Positions 1 through 7,822 of a stretch of 29,581 nt of DNA are shown here, in pieces. The notes beneath the pieces were generated by a model. It was given only the letters and a program-made list of their open reading frames with translations. It was not told where the DNA came from and searched no databases. The DNA is from a virus. Location of the stretch: positions 1-29,581 of the IMG/VR virus record IMGVR_UViG_3300030102_004070; one strand, given 5' to 3'. A program made the translations under genes and the position numbers. Position 1 is the first letter of the stretch, and every line of letters starts with the position of its first letter.

Positions 1-55
1 TCATATCAATGAAGCCATCGACCTGCTCGTGGCAACCAAGACACGCAAGCCCTCC
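1..55. repeat. Left terminal overlap, identical to 27853-27907
   Basis: Bases 1-55 match 27853-27907 exactly and the match ends at base 56 (a versus c). Together with the second identity (1600-1669 and 29512-29581) this shows that both window ends cover the same locus. A 55-base exact overlap is a common k-mer length in short-read assemblers, so an assembly-graph branch point is likely. Confidence 0.95.
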
Positions 56-151
56 ATGTGGTGGGTGAAGTCGTTTGACGCTGTGCTGGCCGTTGCTTAC
101 CTCGGGGCGTTTGTGTGGCTCATCTACAAAATGGTGGCATGGCTAACGTAA
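2..151 (+). CDS. Small single-pass membrane protein, allele A (5'-truncated by window start)
   Basis: The first codons are missing because the window begins inside the gene; the intact counterpart is at 27839-28000, which supplies five more N-terminal residues. About 49 residues are visible: a polar stretch, a basic patch (TKTRKP), then one hydrophobic segment (VLAVAYLGAFVWLIYKMV) reaching almost to the C-terminus. It overlaps the start of the tape-measure-like gene by 13 bases, so the two are probably translationally coupled. The function is unknown. Position directly in front of the tape-measure-like gene suggests a tail or membrane-contact role, which is inference only. The first 18 codons are identical at DNA level to the other allele and the rest differs. 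Confidence 0.7.
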   Translation, partial: HINEAIDLLVATKTRKPSMWWVKSFDAVLAVAYLGAFVWLIYKMVAWLT

Positions 152-1722
152 CAAAGCAACAAATCATCCTTGAGTTTGACGCGGAAACGGGTCAACTCAC
201 TCAACAGCTCTCGCAAGTTGACAAAGGGGTCGAGAAGGTTGGCGACAGCACAAGCCTTTTAACCACTCAAATCGACAAAATGACGGGCGGCGCGGTGTCT
301 GGATTCAAGAACGCCGTCGCCGGGACCAAGTCGTTCATCAAAGGGCTCAAGCTAACCAAGGCCGCCATCATTGGAACGGGTATTGGTGCGCTTGTCATTG
401 CGGTGTTGGGTCTTGTCAAGGCATTCACACGCTCAGAGGAGGGTGCCCGCAAGTTTGCCCGCGCGTTTGAAAGCGTTAAAACCGTCACGAACGTCATCCT
501 TGACCGGTTGGGTATGTTGGGCAAAGCCGTCGTCCAGTTGTTCGAGGGTGACTTTGCTGGGGCCGCCAAGACGGCGACCGCCGCGGTGTCAGGTATCAAC
601 GACGAAATCCGTGAGGAAATTGCCTTGTTCGACGAGCTTATCAAACGCGAGCAAGACCTTGAGGACGCACGCATCAAGCAAATCGTGGCAACGGCACAAA
701 CACGCGCCGAAATCAAAGAGCTCAACCTTGTGGCCGAGGACACAACTAAGAGCCTTGAGGAACGCGAAGCGGCGGCCGCCCGTGCAGGCGAGTTGGAGCG
801 TGCTTTGTTTGAGGAACGCAAGCGGTTGGCCGAGGAGGAGCTCGCCATCGCAAAGGCACGACTTGAAAACACGGCCAGCACAACCGAAGACCGCCAACGT
901 GTCGCCGAGTTGGAGGCCAACATCTTCAGCCTCGCCCAAGAGTCGCTTGAACTGCAAACGACGCTCAACAACAAGCTGAACATCATCCGGGCCGAGGGGC
1001 TACGCATCCAACAAGAGGAGTACGCGCTACAACTGGAACGCCTTGAGAAGACCAACGAAGCCCTTCAAGCCGAGGTGGTTTTGGTCGATGAAGTGAACAA
1101 TGAACTCGAACGCGGGTTGATGATGCGCAAGGACGCGGAGACAGTTGCCACGGGCATTGTCGTCAGCGAGGCCGAAAAGCGCAAGAAAGCACGCCGCGAC
1201 GAGTTCGAAAACACCGTCGACTTATTGGAAGACGAGGGTGTCGTTCGTTTGCAGTTAGCACAAGCCAGTTTCGCGGCCCTCAGCGCACTCAACCAAGCGT
1301 TCTCGGGTGAAGGTGAGCAGGAAGCTCGAAAGGCGTTTAAACGCAACAAGGCGCTCTCCCTTGCGACGGCCATCGCACAAACGGCTCAAGGTATCATCAC
1401 ACAGCTCGCTTCGCCGAAAGACGTCGTGACAGGTAGCAACTTCATCAAGGCCGCCATCGTTGCGGCTACTGGCGCGGCTCAAGTGGCAAACATCTCAAAA
1501 ACCAAATACGAGTCCGCCGGGCAGGGCAACCTGTCAACAAGCATTCCGAGACCCGGCGAAACGGCGGGCGCCTTTGGGGGTGCTCCGCAACTGGACCTCG
1601 GGTTCTTGGGTGAAGGCGCTGGGCAAAGCGGCCCCATTCAAGCGTTCGTTATCGCGCAAAACGTAAGCAACGCACAACAAGCAAACCAACAGGTCCAAGA
1701 CCAAGCAACACTCGGAGGATGA
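139..1722 (+). CDS. Tape-measure-like coiled-coil tail protein, allele A
   Basis: The product has 527 residues from the ATG at 139, which aligns with the start of the second allele at 27991; an upstream in-frame ATG at 115 lies inside the preceding gene and is not shared. The N-terminus (MANVTKQQIILEF) is followed by one hydrophobic segment at about 75-94, a long charged heptad-rich helical region (about 150-380), and an Ala/Gly-rich C-terminus ending near LDLGFLGEGAGQSG and QAFVIAQNVS. This layout is typical of short tape-measure proteins, which set tail length and help DNA cross the membrane. It is preceded by a tiny membrane protein and its stop overlaps the next start (ATGA). An internal virion protein is an alternative. 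Allele B at 27991 is clearly homologous at both ends but differs in the middle. Confidence 0.7.
   Translation: MANVTKQQIILEFDAETGQLTQQLSQVDKGVEKVGDSTSLLTTQIDKMTGGAVSGFKNAVAGTKSFIKGLKLTKAAIIGTGIGALVIAVLGLVKAFTRSEEGARKFARAFESVKTVTNVILDRLGMLGKAVVQLFEGDFAGAAKTATAAVSGINDEIREEIALFDELIKREQDLEDARIKQIVATAQTRAEIKELNLVAEDTTKSLEEREAAAARAGELERALFEERKRLAEEELAIAKARLENTASTTEDRQRVAELEANIFSLAQESLELQTTLNNKLNIIRAEGLRIQQEEYALQLERLEKTNEALQAEVVLVDEVNNELERGLMMRKDAETVATGIVVSEAEKRKKARRDEFENTVDLLEDEGVVRLQLAQASFAALSALNQAFSGEGEQEARKAFKRNKALSLATAIAQTAQGIITQLASPKDVVTGSNFIKAAIVAATGAAQVANISKTKYESAGQGNLSTSIPRPGETAGAFGGAPQLDLGFLGEGAGQSGPIQAFVIAQNVSNAQQANQQVQDQATLGG
1600..1669. repeat. Right terminal overlap, identical to 29512-29581
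   Basis: The last 70 bases of the window (29512-29581) are identical to 1600-1669 and the window stops inside this identity. The preceding base differs (c at 1599, t at 29511). It encodes the conserved C-terminal part of both tape-measure alleles. Confidence 0.95.
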
Positions 1723-3236
1723 AAATTGTGGAACTAATTATCGACGAGGAAGCCGAGGTGTTCGGCATCGAAGCCATCTCGCTCGTAGACCGTCCAGCCA
1801 TCGAGCTGGACTTCGTGGCCTTGAAAGACCAAAAGGTCACTTTTGCCGAGGTGGACAACGACAAGCGCATCCTCATGGGGCCGGCTCTCGTCCCGGATAA
1901 GCCCATCTACCGCAAGAACGCCGAGGGCGAGTTCTACGTGTACTTCTCAAAGGACACCGTGCGCCGTGCGGCCGAGCTCTACCTTCAACAAGGCCGCCAA
2001 ACGGCCCACACCTTGGAGCACGAGCACGCCATCAACGGCCTCACCGTAGTCGAGTCGTGGCTGGTGGAGGACAAAGACAAGGACAAGTCGGCCATGTATG
2101 ACCTCGACGTGCCCGTAGGTACGTGGATGGTGGCCGTCAAAGTGGAGAACGAGGCCATTTGGCAAGATTGGGTCAAAGAGGGCAAAGTGAAGGGCTTCTC
2201 GATTGAGGGCTACTTCGCCGACAAGATGCAAAAGCAAGAGGAGGAGACGGCGATGGGCTACGACGTCGTCGACGCGGTGTTGAGCGTCTTGGAACTTGAG
2301 ACGTATTCCGATTACCCGGACGCCGTGGTGAACAACGCCAAGCGCGGCATCGAGCTAAACGAGAAGGAAGGGAACAAGTGCGCCACGCAGACGGGCAAGG
2401 TTCGCGCTCAACAGCTCGCCAAGCGCCAACCCTTGAGCCGTGAAACGGTGAAACGCATGGCCTCCTATTTAGCGCGTGCGGAGGTGTACTACGACAACGG
2501 CGACCCGAGCGAATGCGGGTACATTTCGTACCTATTGTGGGGTGGCAAAGCGGGCAAGCGGTGGGCCGACGCTAAGGTGCGCGAGTTTGAGACGCTGTCA
2601 GAGCTTGAGAAGGTCGCGGTTCAAATCATGGCCGAGACATTCTTGGAAAGCAAAGTTGTCGACGAAAACACGGCTATCATTGACGACCGTTTGGCCTATG
2701 CGACGAGAGAGGCGGCAGAAAAGGCCGCAGAAGACATCGGGTGCGAAGGGCACCACACTCACGAGTTTGAAGGCAAGACGTGGTATATGCCGTGCAAACA
2801 ACACAACCTCGCAGACGTAGGGCCACGCGGCGGGGTGCGCCGTAGCCGTAAGGCACCAAAGTCCGGCACACCTAACCGCAACCCCAATAGGGGAAGCGAC
2901 AAGAACAAACCCGGGGCGGCCGCCAGCGAGGGCAAGGTCAAAGTTCCCAAGTCCGTGGAGGAAGCATTGCAAAAAAAGAGCGACGACTTCAACGAACGCT
3001 ACAAAGAAAAACTCGGCTACGGGGTGAGTGTTGCAAAGCTCAAGGTCGTCTACCAACGCGGGGTTGGTGCTTATCAAACGTCACACAGCCCCCGGGTAAC
3101 GAGCCAACAGCAATGGGCGTACGCGAGGGTCAACGCCTTCCTCTACCTCGTAAAAAATGGCAGGCCGCAAAACGCCAAATACACCGGCGACAACGACCTC
3201 TTGCCCAAGGGACACCCTAAGTCAGAAAAAAAATGA
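1719..3236 (+). CDS. XkdF-like prohead protease with extra C-terminal domains
   Basis: This 505-residue protein starts with an XkdF-type putative phage serine protease domain (about 1-170): ISLVDRPAI near the N-terminus, a His-rich LEHEHAI (His101/103) and GFSIEGYF (Ser161) as candidate catalytic elements. Such proteases mature proheads. Further along are a second conserved-looking domain (about 205-290, KRGIELNEKEGNKCATQ to YLLWGGKAGKRW), a Cys/His-rich patch (Cys342, His345, His346, His348, Cys359, His362) that could bind metal, a basic linker (about 370-395), and a C-terminal domain with TSHSPRVTS and WAYARVNAFLYLVKNGRP. It overlaps the tape-measure gene by 4 bases and lies directly upstream of scaffold and capsid genes. 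The domain fusion is notable, and the functions of the last three parts are unknown to me. Confidence 0.8.
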   Translation: MKIVELIIDEEAEVFGIEAISLVDRPAIELDFVALKDQKVTFAEVDNDKRILMGPALVPDKPIYRKNAEGEFYVYFSKDTVRRAAELYLQQGRQTAHTLEHEHAINGLTVVESWLVEDKDKDKSAMYDLDVPVGTWMVAVKVENEAIWQDWVKEGKVKGFSIEGYFADKMQKQEEETAMGYDVVDAVLSVLELETYSDYPDAVVNNAKRGIELNEKEGNKCATQTGKVRAQQLAKRQPLSRETVKRMASYLARAEVYYDNGDPSECGYISYLLWGGKAGKRWADAKVREFETLSELEKVAVQIMAETFLESKVVDENTAIIDDRLAYATREAAEKAAEDIGCEGHHTHEFEGKTWYMPCKQHNLADVGPRGGVRRSRKAPKSGTPNRNPNRGSDKNKPGAAASEGKVKVPKSVEEALQKKSDDFNERYKEKLGYGVSVAKLKVVYQRGVGAYQTSHSPRVTSQQQWAYARVNAFLYLVKNGRPQNAKYTGDNDLLPKGHPKSEKK

Positions 3237-3289
3237 GGCACGGCGTAAGCATTCGCCTCCTTCATCCGTCTAATACAAAACGCACACCC

Positions 3290-4042
3290 ATGAACATCCA
3301 ACAACGCGTGCAAGACATCCTCAACCGTTTCGACGTCAACTTGACCGTGACGGAAGAAAAAAGCACCGAACTGGCCGAGGTCACCCTTGAAAACGGCACC
3401 GTCGTGTACACTGACGACGAATTTGCCGCAGGAGCAGAGGCCTACATCATCAACGACGAGGGCGAACGCATCTCTGTCCCCGCTGGCGACTACGAATTGG
3501 CCGACGGCCGTTTGATGGTTGTGGGCGAGGGTGGTGCCATCGAGGAAATCAAAGGCGCCGAGGAACCAGCCGAGGAGCCCGTGGCCGAAGAAGCGCGCGT
3601 CGAGCAGAGCGCCGACGAGCCCGAAGCCACCGAGGAGGCGAGCGAAGAAGCTACCGAAGAACTCGAAGTCGAGGTCGAAATTGAAATGGAGGACGAAGAC
3701 GAGGACAAAAAGAAGCCCACCTACGTCACCCGCGCAGAGGTCGAGGACATGATTCAAGCTGCGTTTGAAGCCCTCAAGGATAAGGACAAGGACAAAGAAG
3801 AAATGTTCGACGTTAACCCAGAGGCACCCAAAGAAGAACCCAAGACGGAGGAAGCCCCCGAGGCCGACCCCGTTGCCGAGGAACTGGCCGCCGTCAAGGC
3901 CGAGCTTTCAGAGATGAAAGACGAAGCCGTTCCCATGCTCAAGCACGCCACCCCAACGGCGCAAGCGGAGCCCATTGATTTGTCGAAACTTTCACTTACG
4001 GAGCGCGTTGCCGCCCTCCATTCAAAATTCTCTCAGAAATGA
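3290..4042 (+). CDS. Acidic scaffold-like protein
   Basis: The product has 250 residues from the ATG at 3290. An in-frame ATG at 3233 would overlap the previous gene but adds an unconvincing extension (RHGVSIRLL...). The N-terminal 90 residues look folded, followed by a strongly acidic Glu/Ala/Pro-rich stretch (about 100-165), a short helical part around THVTRAE-like YVTRAEVEDM, a KDKDKDKEE run and a second acidic linker. The C-terminus is helical (LTERVAALHSKF). Position between the protease and the major capsid gene, the acidic composition and the helical C-terminus fit a prohead scaffold, which would be removed by the upstream protease. This is inferred from context rather than from a recognised family. 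Its stop overlaps the capsid start (ATGA). Confidence 0.6.
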   Translation: MNIQQRVQDILNRFDVNLTVTEEKSTELAEVTLENGTVVYTDDEFAAGAEAYIINDEGERISVPAGDYELADGRLMVVGEGGAIEEIKGAEEPAEEPVAEEARVEQSADEPEATEEASEEATEELEVEVEIEMEDEDEDKKKPTYVTRAEVEDMIQAAFEALKDKDKDKEEMFDVNPEAPKEEPKTEEAPEADPVAEELAAVKAELSEMKDEAVPMLKHATPTAQAEPIDLSKLSLTERVAALHSKFSQK

Positions 4043-5049
4043 GCCAATACAAATTTGCCAACGCGTCCATCGCCGTTGGAACCTACGCAGGAGAGGCGGC
4101 CCGCCCATACGTGGCGGCGGCAATCCTGTCCGCAGACACAATCGCGAACAACTACGTGAGCGTGTTGCAAAATGTCCACAGCAAAGCCGTCCTCCGGAAG
4201 TTCTCCGGCGCCGCCATCCAGGCGAACGACGACTGCGGTTTTTCTACTGCCGCCGGGCAGTTGACCCTCGGGGAAGCCGTCTTGGCGACAAGCCCGTTGA
4301 AGGTGAACGAGCAGGTCTGCAACGAAGACCTCCGGGCCACTTGGGAAAGCGCCCAAATGTCTGGACAGAACAGCGCGGCCCCTGCCGACTTCACCACCTT
4401 TGTTGCCCAATACGTGGCCGCGAAGGTTGCTGAAAACATCGAAATCAACATTTGGGGCGGTAACTACGACCCGACCGACGGCTCTCTCTCGGGAGGCGGT
4501 GAGCTTGGAACAGCCTTTGACGGGTTGTGCCACCAACTCGTGGACGCCACACCCGGTTACGAAAAAGTTGGAAATGGTGCTTTCACCGCTGACAACGCCG
4601 CGACCACAGGTATCTTGACCCGTTTGGACGACATTGTTGACAACGCGCCAAGCGAGGTGCAAGGTGACAGCAACGCCGTCATCTACATGAGCAAGAAGTC
4701 CTTGTTCTTGTTGCAACGCGCGATGTCTGGATTGGTGCAACAAGCCACAGGAACACCCGGCAACGGCCCGGTGGCTTTGTCACCCACTTTCTTGGGCGAC
4801 TCTCGTCCTTTGTCGTACCTCGGCTTCCCAATCGTATGCCCCGCAGGTATGGCAAACGACACCATCATCTTCTGCAACCCCAACCAGTTGTACTTCGGTA
4901 CCGACTTGTTGACCGACCACGTGAACGCGAGCATCTTGAACCTCCGCGACGTGACAGGTGACGACGTGACCCGCGTCATCATGCAGTTCAGCGGTGGTAC
5001 ACAGATTGTGGACGCTGGGTCCATCGCCATCTCTCGCCGCAACGGATAA
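4039..5049 (+). CDS. Major capsid protein
   Basis: This 336-residue protein resembles major capsid proteins of Bacteroidota phages, probably of the HK97 fold. Supporting features are an N-terminal helical segment, an Ala/Gly-rich central part (FAQYVAAKVAENIEINIWGG-like around residue 120-140), an LxYLGFPIV(C)PAGM segment typical of capsid P-domains, and a C-terminal beta-rich end (VTRVIMQFSGGTQIVDAGSIAI). It follows protease and scaffold genes, and a GC-rich hairpin (5069-5088) lies just downstream. That hairpin may stabilise or limit the capsid message. Glycine-rich codons and even codon use fit a highly expressed gene. Confidence 0.85.
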   Translation: MSQYKFANASIAVGTYAGEAARPYVAAAILSADTIANNYVSVLQNVHSKAVLRKFSGAAIQANDDCGFSTAAGQLTLGEAVLATSPLKVNEQVCNEDLRATWESAQMSGQNSAAPADFTTFVAQYVAAKVAENIEINIWGGNYDPTDGSLSGGGELGTAFDGLCHQLVDATPGYEKVGNGAFTADNAATTGILTRLDDIVDNAPSEVQGDSNAVIYMSKKSLFLLQRAMSGLVQQATGTPGNGPVALSPTFLGDSRPLSYLGFPIVCPAGMANDTIIFCNPNQLYFGTDLLTDHVNASILNLRDVTGDDVTRVIMQFSGGTQIVDAGSIAISRRNG

Positions 5050-5068
5050 TATAAACCCGAAGAACGCG

Positions 5069-5088
5069 GGGGAGCGACTTGGCTCCCC
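5069..5088 (+). promoter_or_regulatory. Intercistronic hairpin downstream of the capsid gene
   Basis: GGGGAGC (5069-5075) pairs with GCTCCCC (5082-5088) around a 6-base loop. No T-run follows, so it is more likely an RNA-stabilising or partial-termination element than a full terminator. It sits in one of the few real gaps (5050-5112) of an otherwise overlapping operon. A related hairpin with a similar loop (TTGGCTC on the 3' side) follows the next gene. Confidence 0.6.
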
Positions 5089-5112
5089 TGCATCTTCCTA
5101 ACCTCTGACATC

Positions 5113-5658
5113 ATGGCTTGTAGCCTTACAGTAACAGGACGCTCTTTACCTTGCCGCGACGCCCTCGGAGGTGTGAAAAAGGTTTGGATTGTTTCGTCAT
5201 TCAACTCGGTTGCGACCGTGTCGTTTGTGGACGGAATGTGGGACCCCGTAGCAAGCGGAGAAATTCCGGGAGCTACACAGGCGACAATTTTGAAGGACTA
5301 CGTTTCACCAAAGAACACGTCAAGCCTGACGCAAACCGTGAACGCATCTGTCGAGAACGGGACTGTCTTCTACACGCAGGTCTTGAGCTTGGTCGTAAAC
5401 AAGCCCGTCGCGGCTGACGTTGCCGAGATTCAAAACCTTGCCAAGGGGCGACTCGCCATCGTGGTGCAGGACTTGAATGACAACTACTTTGTCATGGGTC
5501 ACACGCGAGGCGCGGAGTTGACCGGGGGAAGCATCGCGACAGGTACCGCCATCGGCGACCTCAACGGCTTTACCTTGGAGTTCACAGCAGAGGAGGCCAT
5601 TCCGGCTCCATTCTTGGACACAACCGACGCGACTTTGACGTTCACCGTGACAGCGTAA
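5113..5658 (+). CDS. Putative tail tube-like structural protein
   Basis: The 181-residue product belongs to a set of proteins found next to capsid genes in Bacteroidota phages and prophages, as far as I recognise it. It has an N-terminal CRDALGGVKKVWI motif, a strand-rich middle (SSLTQTVNASVENGTVFYTQ) and a Gly/Thr-rich C-terminal half (RGAELTGGS, GTAIGDLNGFTLEF). The beta-rich character and its insulation between two hairpins suggest an abundant virion protein such as the tail tube. A head decoration protein is an alternative. The start is the only ATG in the gap, preceded by an A/C-rich leader without a Shine-Dalgarno sequence. Confidence 0.55.
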   Translation: MACSLTVTGRSLPCRDALGGVKKVWIVSSFNSVATVSFVDGMWDPVASGEIPGATQATILKDYVSPKNTSSLTQTVNASVENGTVFYTQVLSLVVNKPVAADVAEIQNLAKGRLAIVVQDLNDNYFVMGHTRGAELTGGSIATGTAIGDLNGFTLEFTAEEAIPAPFLDTTDATLTFTVTA

Positions 5659-5703
5659 TAAACACCGGGCCAAAAAGCCTTGGGACCGTTTATAGTTACA
5701 AAA

Positions 5704-5735
5704 GGAGGGGGAGGGCGTTGGCTCTCCCCTTTTTT
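5704..5735 (+). terminator. Hairpin with T-tract between tail-tube-like gene and downstream gene
   Basis: GGGGAG (5708-5713) pairs with CTCCCC (5724-5729), followed directly by six Ts (5730-5735). This is a rho-independent terminator shape, although the stem is short. It lies in an 83-base gap (5659-5741). It resembles the hairpin at 5069-5088, including TTGGCTC on the descending side. It would give partial readthrough to portal and lysis genes, since I see no convincing promoter just downstream. Confidence 0.6.
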
Positions 5736-5741
5736 GATACC

Positions 5742-6137
5742 ATGATACACCTCACACCAAACGCCGCCTCGAACGTTGTCAGCCTTTCGCCCTTTCAGGC
5801 GCGGAAGTACCTCGCCACGTTCACGCACTACCTCATCGTCTTGACGAACGAGGCCACTGAAGCAACGCACAAGGCCGTCCTCAACACGTCGGTCGACAAT
5901 GCAAGGGAGACCAAGTTCGACCTGCCGACGGACGCGGATGCGGCCGGTGAGGTGCTTATCACCCAGTCCGGCCTCTACACGTACACCGTGTACGGCCAAA
6001 ACAGCTCATCCAACACCGACCCAACGAACGGCTCGGTGGTTGGCATTTGCGAAACGGGAGCCGCCCGCGTGGCCGCCGAGGCCGCATGGACGACGCCCGA
6101 CATTTCTATCCCTGACAACGTCGTATATTACGAGTGA
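5742..6137 (+). CDS. Conserved hypothetical structural-module protein
   Basis: The product has 131 residues from the ATG at 5742; an upstream in-frame TTG at 5718 would lie within the terminator hairpin and is rejected. The sequence is beta-rich (HLTPNAASNVVSLS near the N-terminus, GLYTYTVYGQNSSSNTDPT in the middle, DNVVYYE at the end). Proteins of this size and pattern occur near portal and capsid genes in Bacteroidota prophages, but I do not know a function. The stop overlaps the portal start (TGATG). A small neck or decoration protein is possible from position. Confidence 0.6.
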   Translation: MIHLTPNAASNVVSLSPFQARKYLATFTHYLIVLTNEATEATHKAVLNTSVDNARETKFDLPTDADAAGEVLITQSGLYTYTVYGQNSSSNTDPTNGSVVGICETGAARVAAEAAWTTPDISIPDNVVYYE

Positions 6138-7822
6138 TGGACCTACTACAACTCAAAGAATACCAAGCGAAAAGCTACGCGGAAGTCTCAAGCCGTGAAG
6201 GCTGGATGAACTACGGAGACGACAATATGTTTCCGCAATACCTCATCGACCTATACCATTCGAGCGCGACACACAACGCGCTTTGCACGTCCATCGCTTA
6301 CATGATTTTCGGCGACGGGGTGCAAGCGGACACCCTTGACGCTCGGTTGAAGTTAGAGGAGTGGGGCTTGGACGATGAGATTCGCAAGGCGTGCCTCGAC
6401 CTCAAAATCCAAGGCGGCTTCGCGTTGGAAATTGCGTACAACCTCGGGCGCACCTCCATCAAAAAGGTCAAGCACTGCCCGTTTGAGCGCATCCGTTCGG
6501 GTGAGGTCAACGACGACGAGAAGGTCGAGTTCTACTACTACTCGGAGGACTGGAGCAACAAGCAAATCGAACCCGTGAAGGTGCGATGCTTCAACCCCGA
6601 GGACAAGAAAGAGTTCCCGCATCAAATCCTCTACGTCAAGCCGTTCTCACCCGGGTCGTACTACTACCCCAAGCCCGACTACGTGGGGTCCATCAACTAC
6701 ATCGAGCTGGACAAGGAAATCGGGACGTACCACATAAACAACATCAAGAACGGCCTCGCCCCTTCGTTCACCATCCACTTCAAGAACGGGGTGCCGTCAC
6801 AGGAGGAGCGCCACAAAATCCGCAACGACATCGAGCGCCAACTCGGAGGCGCTACCAACGCGGGCAAGTTCATCGTCACCTACTCGGACCAACCCGACAG
6901 GAAACCCGACTTTGAGCCGTTCCCACTTTCGGATGCGGACAAGCAATACCAATTTCTCTCGACCGAGGTGTCGGACAAAATCATGGTGGGCCACCGCGTG
7001 GTGAGCTCGGCCATGTTTGGCGTGAAGACGCCTGGCCAACTGGGCAACACCCAAGAGCTTGAAATCGCGTCGGAGCTGTTCGACAAGCAAGTGGTCAAGC
7101 CATACCAACGCATCCTCACCAACGCCATCGAGAGCGTATTGGAGGCGGCCGACACCCCGGCCAAAGTCACCGTCGAGGTGGTCGAGACGGATGCCGAGAT
7201 TGTCGAGGACGCAGACGCCAACACCGAGTTGAGTGCGGACGTCTTGAACCTTGCGTGCGACTACCTCATCGAGATGGGCGAGGAAGAAAGCGACGAGTGG
7301 GAACTCATCGACGCCCGCCGGGTGGACTACGACACCGAAGCACAGCAAGACGCCATGTGGACGTTCGCCACGGTTCCAAGTGGCAAGCCGCAAGCAAGCT
7401 CCGAACAAGACAACGCGGTCATCAAGGTCAGGTACGCATATATGCCCAAGAAAACGGGCACCGGCGACCACGAGAGCCGCGACTTTTGCAAGCGCATGGT
7501 CAACGCCGGCAACCGCGTGTGGCGAAAGGAGGACATCGAGGCCGCTTCACAGCGTGCCGTGAACCCCGGATGGGGGCCAAATGGTGCCGACACCTACGAC
7601 ATCTTCCTCTACAAAGGGGGAGGGTCGTGCCAACACTACTTTGAGCGTCGCACCTACCTACGTCGCAACAACAAAAAGGTGAGCGTCAACCGCGCGCGTG
7701 CAATCATTCGTGAGGCAGGGTTGCCACCAATGCAACAAAACGACTCCAAGGTCGCCCAGCGCCCCCGCGACATGGTCAACCGTGGATTCCTTCAACCTAA
7801 GAACTGGCAAACACCGCAATAA
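6137..7822 (+). CDS. Portal protein with C-terminal extension
   Basis: This 561-residue protein fits a phage portal: N-terminal GDDNMFPQYLIDLYHSSATH, then a small-domain helix (LCTSIAYMIFGDGV), a central stem region (EIGTYHINNIKNGLAPSF) and PGQLGNTQELEIASELFDKQVV near residue 300, typical of portal stem and wing segments. The portal forms the dodecameric DNA channel at the capsid vertex. After about residue 390 there is an extra domain (KMVNAGNRVWRKEDIE-like, NPGWGPNGADTYDIFLYKGG, CQHYFERRTYLRR) seen in related phages either fused or separate. It may act in head assembly. A GTG at 6134 is an alternative start, and the ATG at 6137 overlaps the previous stop by one base. Confidence 0.8.
   Translation: MDLLQLKEYQAKSYAEVSSREGWMNYGDDNMFPQYLIDLYHSSATHNALCTSIAYMIFGDGVQADTLDARLKLEEWGLDDEIRKACLDLKIQGGFALEIAYNLGRTSIKKVKHCPFERIRSGEVNDDEKVEFYYYSEDWSNKQIEPVKVRCFNPEDKKEFPHQILYVKPFSPGSYYYPKPDYVGSINYIELDKEIGTYHINNIKNGLAPSFTIHFKNGVPSQEERHKIRNDIERQLGGATNAGKFIVTYSDQPDRKPDFEPFPLSDADKQYQFLSTEVSDKIMVGHRVVSSAMFGVKTPGQLGNTQELEIASELFDKQVVKPYQRILTNAIESVLEAADTPAKVTVEVVETDAEIVEDADANTELSADVLNLACDYLIEMGEEESDEWELIDARRVDYDTEAQQDAMWTFATVPSGKPQASSEQDNAVIKVRYAYMPKKTGTGDHESRDFCKRMVNAGNRVWRKEDIEAASQRAVNPGWGPNGADTYDIFLYKGGGSCQHYFERRTYLRRNNKKVSVNRARAIIREAGLPPMQQNDSKVAQRPRDMVNRGFLQPKNWQTPQ

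Noticed and set aside
115-138. Upstream ATG at 115 for tape-measure allele A
   Set aside because: The second allele starts at the position equivalent to 139, and the eight extra residues lie in the out-of-frame end of the preceding membrane-protein gene.
267-1055. Long reverse-strand ORF opposite the tape-measure gene (Ser/Arg/Ala-rich)
   Set aside because: It is a shadow of a GC-rich coding strand: composition is biased to Ser/Arg/Ala, there is no motif, and all clear genes are on the + strand. A similar ORF opposite allele B (28584-29360) arises the same way.
5718-5741. TTG start at 5718 preceded by a Shine-Dalgarno-like AAAGGAGG
   Set aside because: This would place the N-terminus inside the hairpin and T-tract 5704-5735. 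The ATG at 5742 gives a product with a natural N-terminus. The AGGAGG-like bases are explained by the hairpin stem.
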